DNA of 48,223 nt from positions 1 to 48,223 of the forward strand of contig SVSC01000005.1 of assembly GCA_015064525.1 (NCBI GenBank), written 5' to 3'. This document shows positions 1 to 9,835 of this stretch, piece by piece. Every line of letters starts with the position of its first letter. Position 1 is the first letter of the stretch. The notes under the pieces were generated by a model. It made no database searches, was not told the DNA's origin, and saw only the letters and a list, made by a program, of their open reading frames with translations. The position numbers and the translations under genes are program-made. Source of the DNA: Oscillospiraceae bacterium (lineage in GTDB: Bacteria; Bacillota; Clostridia; Oscillospirales; CAG-272).

Positions 1-1066
1 CCAGGGTTTCCTCGAAATCCTCCTCGGTCTCCCCCGGAAAGCCTACGATGATATCCGAGGTAAGCGTGACGTCGGGCATCCGACGGCGCATATAGTCCAC
101 CGTTTCCAGATATTTTTCCCGATCGTATCTCCGATTCATGCGACGCAGGATCTCGTCGCTTCCCGACTGCATGGGCAGGTGGAACTGGTGCGCCACGTGC
201 TGAGACTCTGCCATCACGTCGATCAAACGGTGGCTCGCGTCCTTGGGGTGGCTGGTCATAAAGCGCAGCACGTAGTCGCCGGGGATCTGATCCAGCAGCG
301 CCAGAAGCTCGGCAAAATCCGCAGGCTCCTCTAAGTCCTTGCCGTAGGAGTTCACGTTCTGCCCCAACAGGGTGATATCGCGGTAGCCCTCCGCCACCAG
401 CTCCCGCACCTCCCGAAGGATTGCCTCCTTCTCGCGACTCCGCTCTCTGCCCCGCACGTAGGGAACAATGCAGTAGGAGCAGAAATTGTTGCAGCCGTAC
501 ATAATCGACACCCACGCGCGATACCTGCTTCCGCGGCGCACGGGCATTCCCTCCGCCACAGGGCAGGAACGCTCCTCGGGATAGAACATCCGTTTTCCAC
601 CCTCCAAGCGGCGGCAAAGCAGCTCGGGAAAGCGATGAACCGCGGAGGTTCCAAGGGTGAAATCCACGTAGGGGTAGCTTTTTTTGACCTGCTCGGAGCG
701 ATGCTCCTGGGTGACCATACAGCCGCAAACGCCGATCACCATGCCCGCCCGCTTCTGCTTGAGGTGCTTGAGCTGACCAATGATCGAAAGGGCGCGCTTT
801 TCGGCATGCTCGCGGATGGCACAGGTGTTCACAAGAATCAAATCCGCCTCCTCGGGAGAGGCTGTGATCCGATAGCCCATTGCCTCCGCCATACCCGCCA
901 GACGCTCGCTGTCAGCTTCGTTTTGCTGACATCCGAAGGTTAACATATGCGCCATGGGGCGTCTGCCCGTTTCCTGCGCCACACGGTCATTTTTCAGCCG
1001 CACGCGATCGAGATACGCCTTTTGCGCGGCGATCTCCTCGGGAGTTAAGCTGTTGTTGGTTCTCAT
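1..1066 (-). CDS. miaB: tRNA-2-methylthio-N6-dimethylallyladenosine synthase (radical SAM methylthiotransferase), C-terminus cut by window edge
   Basis: Manual translation of the minus strand from ATG at 1066: MRTNNSLTPEEIAAQKAYLDRVRLKNDR...HMLTFGCQQNEADSERLAGM...LVNTCAIREHAEKRALSIIGQLK...VSIMYGCNNFCSYCIVPYVRGRERSR; CxxxCxxC radical-SAM motif and UPF0004 cysteines. The ORF runs off the window edge and is not in the ORF track. Confidence 0.95.
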   Translation of the reverse strand, partial: MRTNNSLTPEEIAAQKAYLDRVRLKNDRVAQETGRRPMAHMLTFGCQQNEADSERLAGMAEAMGYRITASPEEADLILVNTCAIREHAEKRALSIIGQLKHLKQKRAGMVIGVCGCMVTQEHRSEQVKKSYPYVDFTLGTSAVHRFPELLCRRLEGGKRMFYPEERSCPVAEGMPVRRGSRYRAWVSIMYGCNNFCSYCIVPYVRGRERSREKEAILREVRELVAEGYRDITLLGQNVNSYGKDLEEPADFAELLALLDQIPGDYVLRFMTSHPKDASHRLIDVMAESQHVAHQFHLPMQSGSDEILRRMNRRYDREKYLETVDYMRRRMPDVTLTSDIIVGFPGETEEDFEETL

Positions 1067-1105
1067 TTTGTTCGTCTCCGATAATTTTGGATTTTACATT
1101 CTTTT

Positions 1106-1134
1106 ATTATACAATATTTTTCTCAAAAAGTCAA
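1106..1134 (-). promoter_or_regulatory. SigA-type promoter for miaB
   Basis: Minus strand TTGACT-N17-TATAAT (-35 at 1129-1134, -10 at 1106-1111). Confidence 0.75.
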
Positions 1135-1203
1135 GTTTTTAGCCTCAAAACTCCAAAAAACAGCTCTCAATGACAAGAAAAAAGAAAAAATGTATTTTTC
1201 CCA

Positions 1204-1232
1204 TTGACAAAAGGAATTCTATGTTATATAAT
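1204..1232 (+). promoter_or_regulatory. SigA-type promoter for the MarR/acyl-CoA ligase operon
   Basis: Perfect consensus TTGACA-N17-TATAAT upstream of 1279. Confidence 0.85.
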
Positions 1233-1246
1233 GGTATCATCAGTTT

Positions 1247-1260
1247 GTTGATCAATCAAC
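1247..1260. promoter_or_regulatory. Candidate MarR operator (dyad GTTGAT-CA-ATCAAC)
   Basis: Perfect 6-bp inverted arms just downstream of the -10 box and upstream of the marR start. Confidence 0.55.
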
Positions 1261-1278
1261 ATTAAACAAAGGAGCATT

Positions 1279-1731
1279 ATGAGTACCGAACGGTTTATCA
1301 CCTTTTATCAGACCTTCGACAGAGTTATCAAAAACATTAAGAGGATCGCCATGCCCGTGATGCAGTCTTACGGTCTGCGAAGCGTACACACCACCGTGGT
1401 TCTCACCCTCCGCAATTACCCCGAGGGGCTCACGGTCACCGAGCTTGCCCGAGAATGCTTCATTGACAAGGCCCTCTCCTCCCGCATCATCAAGGAGCTT
1501 CTTTCCTCAGGCTATATCGTTGCAAATCCTGATTTCGCCGAGAAAAGCTACAACAAGAAATTCATTCTCACCGCCAACAGCCGAAAAATCCTTGCCGAAT
1601 TGAACTGCAGGATCGCCGAGTTTGTCAGCGAGGCGGGGAAAAATATTTCCACCGAGGAGCTGATGGGCTTCTACCGCGTGTTGGCGGAGCTGGATACCAA
1701 CATTGATCTCATTTTCAAATCTCAATCCTAA
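1279..1731 (+). CDS. MarR family winged-helix transcriptional regulator
   Basis: 150 aa; NYPEGLTVTELARECFIDKALSSRIIKELLSSGYI wHTH pattern; precedes an acyl-CoA ligase in the same operon. Confidence 0.8.
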   Translation: MSTERFITFYQTFDRVIKNIKRIAMPVMQSYGLRSVHTTVVLTLRNYPEGLTVTELARECFIDKALSSRIIKELLSSGYIVANPDFAEKSYNKKFILTANSRKILAELNCRIAEFVSEAGKNISTEELMGFYRVLAELDTNIDLIFKSQS

Positions 1732-1749
1732 AATCAGAAGGGAATCTCT

Positions 1750-3447
1750 ATGGAATCGAAAAAAACCTTAAACGTCAGATCTCTGCACCACCTGCTTGCC
1801 ATCGGCGCAACCGAATTTCCCTCCAAGGAGCTGTTTCGGTTTGAGCGGGAGGGCGTGGACTACAGCATCACCTACGCCGATTTCTACAGCTACGTGAAAT
1901 CCATTGCCAGAGGCTTTTCCCGCAACGGCTTGGGCGGTCGCCGCGTGGCAATCATTGGGGAGACCTCCGTGGAGTGGATCGCCACCTATCTTGCCACCGT
2001 GATCTCCGGCGGTGAAATCGTTCCTCTGGACGCCTCCCTTGATCGGGAGCAGATCGCGAATTTCATCAACCTTGCCAATTGCGAGCTGTTCTTCTATTCC
2101 AATACCCATGGCGATTGGATTGAGGAGAATATTGAAAAAATGCCCAACGTGAAGGCGTTCGGTCGGCTTACCGACAGCGTTTTCGCCCCCTTCCTTGCGG
2201 AGGAACGCCCCATGGAGCGGATTGGCAAGCTCTCCGACTTTGCAAAAACAGGCGCCGCCAACCCGGAGATTCCACTTTCAGACACCGATCCCGAAAAAAT
2301 GTGCGCCCTGCTCTTCACCTCCGGCACCACGGGCAGCAGCAAGGGCGTTATGCTCTCTCAAAAGAACATCTGCGCCGTTCTCAATTCCGCCTATAAGATC
2401 CTCCATCAGATCAGCTACGACGACGTTCTGCTCTCGGTTCTGCCCATTCACCACACCTATGAAATGTCCTGCGGTGTGCTGGCACCCATGATGTTCGGCG
2501 CCACCGTTTGCATCAACGATTCCATCAAGCATATCTCCAAAAATCTCAAGAAGTACCGCCCCACCGTGATGGCGCTGGTACCCCTGTTTTTAGAGCAGTT
2601 TGAAAAGAAAATCCGCTCCAGTGTGGAGCGCCAGGGAAAAGTCAAGAGCTTTTCCGCGGGGATGCGCTTAAGCCATCTTCTCATGAAGCTCCGCATCGAC
2701 CTCCGCCAAAAAATCTTTGCCCAGGTGCGCGAGGCGTTTGGCGGCAGACTCCGCTACGTGGTTTGCGGCGCCGCGGCGTTGAAGCCCGAGCTGGTGGACT
2801 TTTTCGGAGATCTCGGCATCACCGTGTCTCAGGGCTACGGCATCACCGAATGCGCGCCGCTGATCTCGGTGGTTCCCTTCGACGTTTACAACCCCAAGTC
2901 CTGCGGAAAGGTGATCGACTCCATGCAGGTCTTCATTGACAAAAAAAGCGCCTCCGACACCTACGGTGAGATCGTTGTGAAGGGCGACAACGTGATGCTG
3001 GGCTACTATCAGAATCAAGAAGCAACCGATGAGGTGCTGGCAAGAGGCTGGTTCTACACCGGTGACTACGGCTATCTTGATGCCAACGGATATCTTTATA
3101 TCACGGGGCGCAAAAAGAACGTGATCGTTCTCCCCGGCGGCAAAAACGTGTTCCCCGAGGAGATTGAGGAGTACCTTGCCCGCGTGGAGCTGATTGAGGA
3201 ATGCGTGGTTCTGGGACGGGAAAAGGACGGAGACGTGATCATTACCGCGCTGATCTACCCCAACCGCACTCTTGCCGCCGAGCAGGGGCTTGGCGACGAG
3301 GAGGCTCTGCAAGCCAAGCTGAAGGAGGAGGTTCGACTGATCAACCGCAGTCTTGCCGGCTTCAAGCAGATCCGCCGCGTGGAGTTCCGCAACGAGCCCT
3401 TTGAAAAAACCTCCACAAGAAAGATCAAAAGATATAAGCTGTCATAA
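1750..3447 (+). CDS. AMP-dependent synthetase / long-chain fatty acid-CoA ligase family
   Basis: 565 aa; LLFTSGTTGSSKGVMLSQKN (A3), QGYGITECAPLIS (A5), YTGDYGYLDANGYLYITGRKKNVIVLPGGKNVFPEEIEE (A7/A8), C-terminal STRKIKRYK. Confidence 0.92.
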   Translation: MESKKTLNVRSLHHLLAIGATEFPSKELFRFEREGVDYSITYADFYSYVKSIARGFSRNGLGGRRVAIIGETSVEWIATYLATVISGGEIVPLDASLDREQIANFINLANCELFFYSNTHGDWIEENIEKMPNVKAFGRLTDSVFAPFLAEERPMERIGKLSDFAKTGAANPEIPLSDTDPEKMCALLFTSGTTGSSKGVMLSQKNICAVLNSAYKILHQISYDDVLLSVLPIHHTYEMSCGVLAPMMFGATVCINDSIKHISKNLKKYRPTVMALVPLFLEQFEKKIRSSVERQGKVKSFSAGMRLSHLLMKLRIDLRQKIFAQVREAFGGRLRYVVCGAAALKPELVDFFGDLGITVSQGYGITECAPLISVVPFDVYNPKSCGKVIDSMQVFIDKKSASDTYGEIVVKGDNVMLGYYQNQEATDEVLARGWFYTGDYGYLDANGYLYITGRKKNVIVLPGGKNVFPEEIEEYLARVELIEECVVLGREKDGDVIITALIYPNRTLAAEQGLGDEEALQAKLKEEVRLINRSLAGFKQIRRVEFRNEPFEKTSTRKIKRYKLS

Positions 3448-3475
3448 ATTTCATGATCACATCATTTATCCATGG

Positions 3476-3519
3476 AAGCGGATCGGTGTAGCAAATGAGG
3501 AAAAAGCACCGATCCGCTT
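3476..3519 (+). terminator. Stem-loop terminator after the ligase gene
   Basis: AAGCGGATCGGTG ... CACCGATCCGCTT, 13-bp perfect stem. Confidence 0.6.
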
Positions 3520-3558
3520 TATCAATCAGAACAAAGCTTTTCAGATAGGAGACACACC

Positions 3559-4278
3559 ATGCCGTTTTTAATTGCAATTATCGTTTTATTAAGTATCGCC
3601 CTTGCTTTTTTGAAAACTCCCCAAGGAAAAGGCTGGATAGGAGAATTTCAAGTCAAGCTGATAATCGGAAAAACCAAGCCCGAATTACAATATGTCATCA
3701 ACAATCTTGTGCTTGAAATTGACGAAGGCAAAACAAGCCAAATCGATCACGTTGTCATAAACCGTAGTGGAGTTTTTGTTATAGAAACCAAGAACTATTC
3801 CGGAAGAATTTACGGTCAAGAAAATCATTTGGAATGGACTCAGGTTTTGAACTACGGAAAAGTGAAAAACAAACTATACAACCCCATTAAGCAAAATAAA
3901 ACCCATATATACCATATTTCAAACATTCTAACCGAAAACATCCCCATCACATCAGCAGTCGTTTTTATTCAAGGCAATACTCAATATATCAATGCAAGCG
4001 GTGTTTATACCTTGTGGCAATTAAAATCGTTGCTTAACAATTCCGCCGAGGTGCTGACTGTTGAGCAAATGGAAAAAGCCTTTCAAGAACTTTCCGAAGC
4101 CAACAACCAAAAAATAAGCACTCTTCAACATATTCAAAACATCCATGCAATGAAATCCAATATTGAAAACAATATTTGTCCTCGATGCGGAAAATCACTC
4201 ATTTTGCGGAATGGCAAAAAAGGTTCCTTTTACGGATGCTCAGGCTATCCAAACTGCAAATTCACAAAAAAAGCTTGA
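3559..4278 (+). CDS. NERD domain protein with C-terminal topoisomerase-type zinc finger
   Basis: 239 aa; N-terminal TM; GKTSQIDHVVINRSGVFVIETKNYSGRIYG (NERD core), C-terminal CPRCGKSLILRNGKKGSFYGCSGYPNCKFTKKA. Confidence 0.88.
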   Translation: MPFLIAIIVLLSIALAFLKTPQGKGWIGEFQVKLIIGKTKPELQYVINNLVLEIDEGKTSQIDHVVINRSGVFVIETKNYSGRIYGQENHLEWTQVLNYGKVKNKLYNPIKQNKTHIYHISNILTENIPITSAVVFIQGNTQYINASGVYTLWQLKSLLNNSAEVLTVEQMEKAFQELSEANNQKISTLQHIQNIHAMKSNIENNICPRCGKSLILRNGKKGSFYGCSGYPNCKFTKKA

Positions 4279-4300
4279 TTTTGAAGATATTACTTATCAA

Positions 4301-4332
4301 GAGGGCTCCGCCGAATTTTCGGCGGAGCCCTC
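4301..4332. terminator. Bidirectional stem-loop between convergent genes
   Basis: GAGGGCTCCGCCG AATTTT CGGCGGAGCCCTC, 13-bp stem. Confidence 0.65.
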
Positions 4333-4345
4333 AGTTATATACGGA

Positions 4346-5623
4346 TCAATGTCTGTCCTGCCCACGGGCGCTGGTCTTGCCCTCTGCCTTGATGTCGCCC
4401 GCCTTGGTGAGCGCGATCTTGGTGAGGAAGGGACCGATCAGCTCGTAAACCAGAACCGCAAACAGCGTAATATTTCTCACAATGGCTCCCTGCTCGCCCA
4501 ATTCCATTGCCTTGATCGCCATGCCAAGCGCCACGCCTGCCTGCGGCAAGAGCGTGATGCCCAGATATTTCACGATCTCGGGCGTGCATTTCGTCATACG
4601 GGAGCTGATGCCCGCGCCGAAATATTTTCCCACCGAGCGCGCAAGAATATAAACCACACCCGTTAGCACAACCGCTCCCTGCGCGAACACCGAAAGCTCC
4701 AGCTCGGCGCCGCTGATCACGAAGAAAAGAATCAGAACGGGCGCTGTCCAACGGTCGGCTCTGTCCATCAGCTCCTCGGAAACGTCGCAAAGATTGCAGA
4801 ACACCGTTCCCAGCATCATGCAAGACAGCAAGGAGGAGAACCCGATGTGAATGCCCCCTACCTCAAAGGAAATGCCGGAGAGCGCAACCGTCATCATCAC
4901 GAAGGTGACCGACATTGCCATACGCTTGGAGCGGGAATGGAAGAACTGCTCGCAGAAGGTGAACAAAACGCCCATCACAAAGCCCAAAAGCAGGGAGAGA
5001 ACAACCTCCAGCAGAGGCTCCAGAACAATCGCGAGAATTTCCACGTCGCCCGAGCCCAGCGCCTTGGCAACGCCAAAGGAAACCGCGAACACCACAAGTC
5101 CCACAGCGTCGTCCAGCGCAACCACGGGAAGCAGAATATCGGTGAGAGGTCCCTTCGCCTTATACTGGCGAACCACCATCAGGGTGGCGGCGGGGGCGGT
5201 TGCGGTTGCAACGGCACCCAGCACGATGGCAGCGGGCAAAGGCAACTGATCGGGAATTAAAAAATGAAGACCGATCAGCGCGGCATCCACAACGACGGTG
5301 GTGAACACAGCCTGAAAAATACCGATGATCGTTGCCTGACGTCCAATTTTTTTCAGCTGCGCCAAACGGAACTCGTTGCCCATGGAAAAGGCAATGAAGC
5401 CCAGCGCCAGATCCGCGATAATGCCAAAGCCCTCCAATTGCTCCTTGGCAATACCGATTCCGGGCACTCCCAGGCGCCCCAGCAAAAAGGGACCGATCAG
5501 CACGCCCGCAACCAGATAAGCCGTGACGGCGGGAAGCTGCACGCGCTTAGCAAGGCGGGAAAGCAACAATCCCGCAAGAAGCGCAATGGAGAGACTCAAC
5601 AAGATTTGCACAGTGGATGACAT
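4346..5623 (-). CDS. Cation:proton antiporter (CPA2 / Na+/H+ exchanger family)
   Basis: 425 aa polytopic membrane protein; YLVAGVLIGPFLLG..., LGFIAFSMGNEFRL..., TAPAATLMVVRQYKAKGPLTD. Confidence 0.87.
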   Translation of the reverse strand: MSSTVQILLSLSIALLAGLLLSRLAKRVQLPAVTAYLVAGVLIGPFLLGRLGVPGIGIAKEQLEGFGIIADLALGFIAFSMGNEFRLAQLKKIGRQATIIGIFQAVFTTVVVDAALIGLHFLIPDQLPLPAAIVLGAVATATAPAATLMVVRQYKAKGPLTDILLPVVALDDAVGLVVFAVSFGVAKALGSGDVEILAIVLEPLLEVVLSLLLGFVMGVLFTFCEQFFHSRSKRMAMSVTFVMMTVALSGISFEVGGIHIGFSSLLSCMMLGTVFCNLCDVSEELMDRADRWTAPVLILFFVISGAELELSVFAQGAVVLTGVVYILARSVGKYFGAGISSRMTKCTPEIVKYLGITLLPQAGVALGMAIKAMELGEQGAIVRNITLFAVLVYELIGPFLTKIALTKAGDIKAEGKTSARGQDRH

Positions 5624-5880
5624 AAAAAAGCCTTCTTTCCTACATAATAAGGTAGCTCCGAGGAGCCCGCCAAAAGAACAACTCCTGCATTATATCATTT
5701 TCCACGCAAAATGTCAAGCGCTTTTCTCAACTTTCTTTCCGAAAACTCGGCATTTTCCCCCCTTCGTCAAATGCTCCGATCAACGGTCAGGAAACGAATG
5801 GGATCAGGATCATCAGGAAAGCACCGCGCGCATCAGCGCCGACAACATTCCTCCTGTGATGAAAATCCGCACGCTCGCCT

Positions 5881-8800
5881 TCAGATCCGCACCGCAACCA
5901 CGCCATGCCCGCCTTCGGTGTAGAGCAAAAGAATGCCATTGGAAAGGAGACGTGCGGAGGTGGCATAGTAATCCAAGCGTTGGAGGGTTCCGTCCGCCAT
6001 TTTTACCAGAAGATACACCGTCCCCTTCACGTCGCAGCAGAGGGTCACATTGCAGCGGTCGGTTTTCAGAACCGTGGAGCAAAGCCTCTCTCGGTTGCTG
6101 AGAGTCAGCTCCACCGCGCTGACCGTGGGAGGATTTTTCAGAAGCTTACCGTCGAGATCGTAGTAGGTGGGAGAGCTTCTCGCCTTCGTGACATACGGAA
6201 AATCATCCATCCACGGAAATTCGGGAGACATCATATGGGAGGTAATGCACTCCGCTGTTTCGGTATTCACAAACGTGGTGTAGATGGGGGAGTTGACCGT
6301 TCCGTAAACCACCATGCGATGGAGGGAGCGGTTCACGTTCATGTTGGGCTTATTCGCGGTGAGAAGCTTGACGGTGTTGCCGCTTGACAGCTCTCTGGCG
6401 TAAACGGTGTATTCATTGCAGAAGTAAAGGTATCCGTCCATCAGCACCATGCGCCGCACAGCAACCGTTGCGTCGGTGAAGGGCAGGAAGGAGAATTCCA
6501 ACGCTCCGCTTGCCTGACTGTAGAAATACACCTCGCCGCCGTTGCCCGACAGCGCCAAGCGTCCGCCCCAGGCGTCAATGGTAACGATCTCAAACGCAAC
6601 GGTGATCTCGGAGAGAAGGGAAAAATCGGTACTGCTGTACACCCGCGCCGTCTGCTTGCCGTCGGCAAAGGCGCCAAGAATCACCACCGTTCCCGCTTCG
6701 GTATCCTCCATCAAGCGGGTGACGATACCGCTGTCCATCGCCCACGCGCCGTTGGCCTCCGCAAAGGCTTGCGCCGCCTCCTGGCTTTCGGTCTTCTTTT
6801 TCGCCGCCTCCAGCGCCGCCGTCTTTTTCTCCTCGGTGAAAAGACCTTGGAAGGCTGTCTCGGGCGTTACGCCGTCGGGGCAGAAAATGATATCCAGGTT
6901 TTTCCATTCGTCGCGGTATCTGCCCAGCTTCAACGCGTTCCATTGCTCCTCTGTGCCGTGATAATAAACGGTGTGAAGCATTGGCATATTGGCAAGGGCG
7001 CCCGATTCAATTTGGGTCAGGCTTGCGGGCAGGATCAGCACCTGCAGGGTGTTGAGATAGGTAAAGGAGTTCAGCGTGACCCGACTGACTCCCTCGGGGA
7101 TACGGATCAGATGATAGCTGCTTCCCTCCTCCAGCCGAAGCGAATCCAAAGACAATTCCTTGGCAAGAGCATCGGGAACCGAAAAATGAGAGCTGTTGCG
7201 AGCAGCCACGTAATCCGCGATACGAAGCCCGGTAAAGCCCGGCTCCACGTAGAAGGTGCAATAGCCGTCGATATCCACCTGGAAGCAATCACCGCAATTT
7301 TTGCAGGATGCCCAGTGGGCATTTCTGGCAACACCGTCATCGGTAACCACACTCATGGAATTTTCAACGTACCGATGCTCGATCTTCTCCAGCGTGACCG
7401 AATAGGTTTTGCCGCAATCGGCGCAACGGTAGATCTGCTTGCCCTCCTGAACGCAGGTGGGCGCCACCCGCTCCGCCTTTTCCACGTGATGCACCGAAAG
7501 CGCGTTGCCAATGAGAACCGCCTCATGGTAGCCCGTGATCTGCGCCTCGTTCAAGGCTTCCGCGTAGGTTACGGTCACCTTTACACTCGATTTCTGATCC
7601 AGCAAAAAGTAAACGCCGATCCCCTCATGAAAGATGCGGATCTTTTTCACGGGGAGATTTTTGCCGTCCTCATGAGATCCGTTGTACTGCCTGAAAAGAT
7701 CGCTGTAGTGCATGGCAAGCCGTTCCGCCTCGGGGGGCATGGGAACGCCCTCTTGGCTGAACGCAAGCTCCAAGGATTCACCCGTGACCTCCAGCACAAG
7801 GGCTTGCAGGCTTTTCAGGGGCAATTGACGGTAGAACGCCAGCAGGCTCTCGCCCGACATGGCAAGGAGCGCCTCGCCCTCGGAAAGAGTCTCCTCGCCC
7901 AGCGCGCGGAGAGAAAGCACCGCCGCGGAGGTCTCCAAAAGCGTTTCGCCGTCCTCCTGCCATTTGGAGATTCCAAAGCGAAGCATACCCTCGTCGGTGT
8001 TCAGCTCCCACACGCCCTCCATCAGGCTTTCGCTGTCCCATTCGGGTGCCTTATAGCGGTAAACAAAGGTCTTGTCGGTTTTGCTGTAGGAAAGAGAATG
8101 GGTTTCCTTAGAGGAATAGCTCTCGCTCATGTCCTCGTTTCCCAGTCGGCTTCTCCCCTCCACGGTGAAAAGAAGCTCCACGCCGCTGTCGGTGGAGGTT
8201 TTTTTGTAGACGTATTCGATCTCCTCGGTGGTGGAAACACCCTCGAGGGTGACGGTGTTGGAGACCGTCAGGGTAAAGCCCGCCGACGCATCATCCGAGT
8301 TGACGGTAAAGGTACAGAGGGTAGCGTAGGCAATCTTTTCCTTGTCGGTGGCATGATCGGTGAGGGTGAAGCCCGTCAGCCTTCCCGCCACAACGGTGTA
8401 GGAAAGGGTGATCTTTCGATCGGTGTAGAACTCGGTCAACTGTCGCTCGGACGTCGCCAAAAGGGCATCCAGCGTGCCGCCCGTGTTTTCCCACTCCGAG
8501 GGCTTGATCATGGAGAAATCCTTCAGAATACCGTTGAGCTCGCCGTTCTTCTTCAATTCCTCGGCAACCACCCTCAAAAGCTCCGCCAAAAGGGGAAGAT
8601 CTGCCTCGCAGGTTACGGTCTTTTCCAAGGCAAAGCGCCCCTTTGCCAAGCGATATTCCACCTGCGGAGTCAGCTTTTCGGAAACCGCATTCAGAATGTC
8701 CTCTATTGTTTTTTCGATTCCATCCGCCGAAAGAGAACCCTCGGGCTCCTTTTCCAGCGTTTCGAGGATCGACAGCAGCTCCTGATACTGCGCATGACTC

Positions 8801-9636
8801 AGCGCCATGGGAGAGCCGCTTTGGGGATGGAAGGCGGATGCCTCCATTGCCGCCTTCACATTCTGCCGCGGCAGGCTCACGGGAGCGGAGGAAAGGCCTC
8901 CAACGGTAACGGCGGTATCATCCACCTTCACCTTGAGGGCAAGCTTACTCTCGCCCTCGCCCAGCGTCAGCTCCACGCCCTCCGCCTCCCAGCGTTCCGT
9001 CATGTGCGCCACGCTCTCGGCATCAAAAAACAGCTCATTCAGCACCGTGTCCACGGGGGATCCCAGCGCCATGGGAAGACTCAGAATGGCGCCAACCGTA
9101 ATAACCGCCAAAAGCAATGAAAGAGTTGGGATCAGCACAAGAGGGAGCCATTTTTTTCGCCGCGCCAGGGGGCCGAAGGGGGCTTGTTCCTCCCCCGTGG
9201 GGACAGGCGGCAGAAGCTTTGAGAGATCGGTGTTCAGCACCCGCGCCAGATCCAACAGCAGCTCGGTTTTGGGAATCGCCGCGCCGTTCTCCCATTTGGA
9301 AACAGACTGTCGGGAAACGCCCAAAAGCTCGGCAAGCTGCTCCTGACCGATGTCGCGAGCGATGCGAAGATTGCGGATGCAGTTGCCCAACGATGAAAAA
9401 TCAATCGGATAAGATCCTTCCTCCGCGCCCTCCGGCGCACGGGCATCATTCAGCAGCAGATCGGGAGAAATCTCAAAAAAATCGCAAAGCGTTTGCAGAT
9501 TTTTCAGGTCCGGATACGCCGTTCCCGACTCCCATTTCGACACGGTCTGACGGCTCACGCCGATGCGAGCGGCAAATTCGTCCTGCGTAAGGTCAACAGC
9601 TCTCCGAAGCTGATAGATCTTTTCATAAAATACCAT
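5881..9636 (-). CDS. Large membrane-anchored protein: two N-terminal XRE HTH domains, one TM helix, Cys-pair zinc-ribbon-like segment, BspA-type LRR and C-terminal propeller-like region
   Basis: Start assigned to ATG at 9636 (MVFYEKIYQLRRAVDLTQDEFAARIGVSRQTVSKWESG...). Second HTH: IRNLRIARDIGQEQLAELLGVSRQSVSKWENG. TM: WLPLVLIPTLSLLLAVITVGAIL. LRR_5-like: IPEGVSRVTLNSFTYLNTLQVLILPASLTQIESGALANMPMLHTVYYHGTEEQWNAL. The track ORF (to 9987) extends upstream of the likely start. Confidence 0.85.
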   Translation of the reverse strand: MVFYEKIYQLRRAVDLTQDEFAARIGVSRQTVSKWESGTAYPDLKNLQTLCDFFEISPDLLLNDARAPEGAEEGSYPIDFSSLGNCIRNLRIARDIGQEQLAELLGVSRQSVSKWENGAAIPKTELLLDLARVLNTDLSKLLPPVPTGEEQAPFGPLARRKKWLPLVLIPTLSLLLAVITVGAILSLPMALGSPVDTVLNELFFDAESVAHMTERWEAEGVELTLGEGESKLALKVKVDDTAVTVGGLSSAPVSLPRQNVKAAMEASAFHPQSGSPMALSHAQYQELLSILETLEKEPEGSLSADGIEKTIEDILNAVSEKLTPQVEYRLAKGRFALEKTVTCEADLPLLAELLRVVAEELKKNGELNGILKDFSMIKPSEWENTGGTLDALLATSERQLTEFYTDRKITLSYTVVAGRLTGFTLTDHATDKEKIAYATLCTFTVNSDDASAGFTLTVSNTVTLEGVSTTEEIEYVYKKTSTDSGVELLFTVEGRSRLGNEDMSESYSSKETHSLSYSKTDKTFVYRYKAPEWDSESLMEGVWELNTDEGMLRFGISKWQEDGETLLETSAAVLSLRALGEETLSEGEALLAMSGESLLAFYRQLPLKSLQALVLEVTGESLELAFSQEGVPMPPEAERLAMHYSDLFRQYNGSHEDGKNLPVKKIRIFHEGIGVYFLLDQKSSVKVTVTYAEALNEAQITGYHEAVLIGNALSVHHVEKAERVAPTCVQEGKQIYRCADCGKTYSVTLEKIEHRYVENSMSVVTDDGVARNAHWASCKNCGDCFQVDIDGYCTFYVEPGFTGLRIADYVAARNSSHFSVPDALAKELSLDSLRLEEGSSYHLIRIPEGVSRVTLNSFTYLNTLQVLILPASLTQIESGALANMPMLHTVYYHGTEEQWNALKLGRYRDEWKNLDIIFCPDGVTPETAFQGLFTEEKKTAALEAAKKKTESQEAAQAFAEANGAWAMDSGIVTRLMEDTEAGTVVILGAFADGKQTARVYSSTDFSLLSEITVAFEIVTIDAWGGRLALSGNGGEVYFYSQASGALEFSFLPFTDATVAVRRMVLMDGYLYFCNEYTVYARELSSGNTVKLLTANKPNMNVNRSLHRMVVYGTVNSPIYTTFVNTETAECITSHMMSPEFPWMDDFPYVTKARSSPTYYDLDGKLLKNPPTVSAVELTLSNRERLCSTVLKTDRCNVTLCCDVKGTVYLLVKMADGTLQRLDYYATSARLLSNGILLLYTEGGHGVVAVRI

Positions 9637-9835
9637 AGATAATTCCTTTCTGTGCGGTATGCGGCGGAAGGCGTTGCATTTGTTGACTTGATTATAACAC
9701 ATCTTCCCGCCGAAAACAAGCAATTTGACTTGAAATTTTGTAAACACTCGGTTGCTTTTTTCGATTAGTCCCTCTTTTTTTGCAATACGTATGACAAAAT
9801 ACGGAAAAGATACAAAAAACGCCTGCGGTTCTCGG

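Noticed and set aside
6769-9120. 783-aa plus-strand ORF
   Set aside because: Antisense to the XRE membrane protein; low-complexity His/Arg/Gln-rich translation typical of shadow ORFs.
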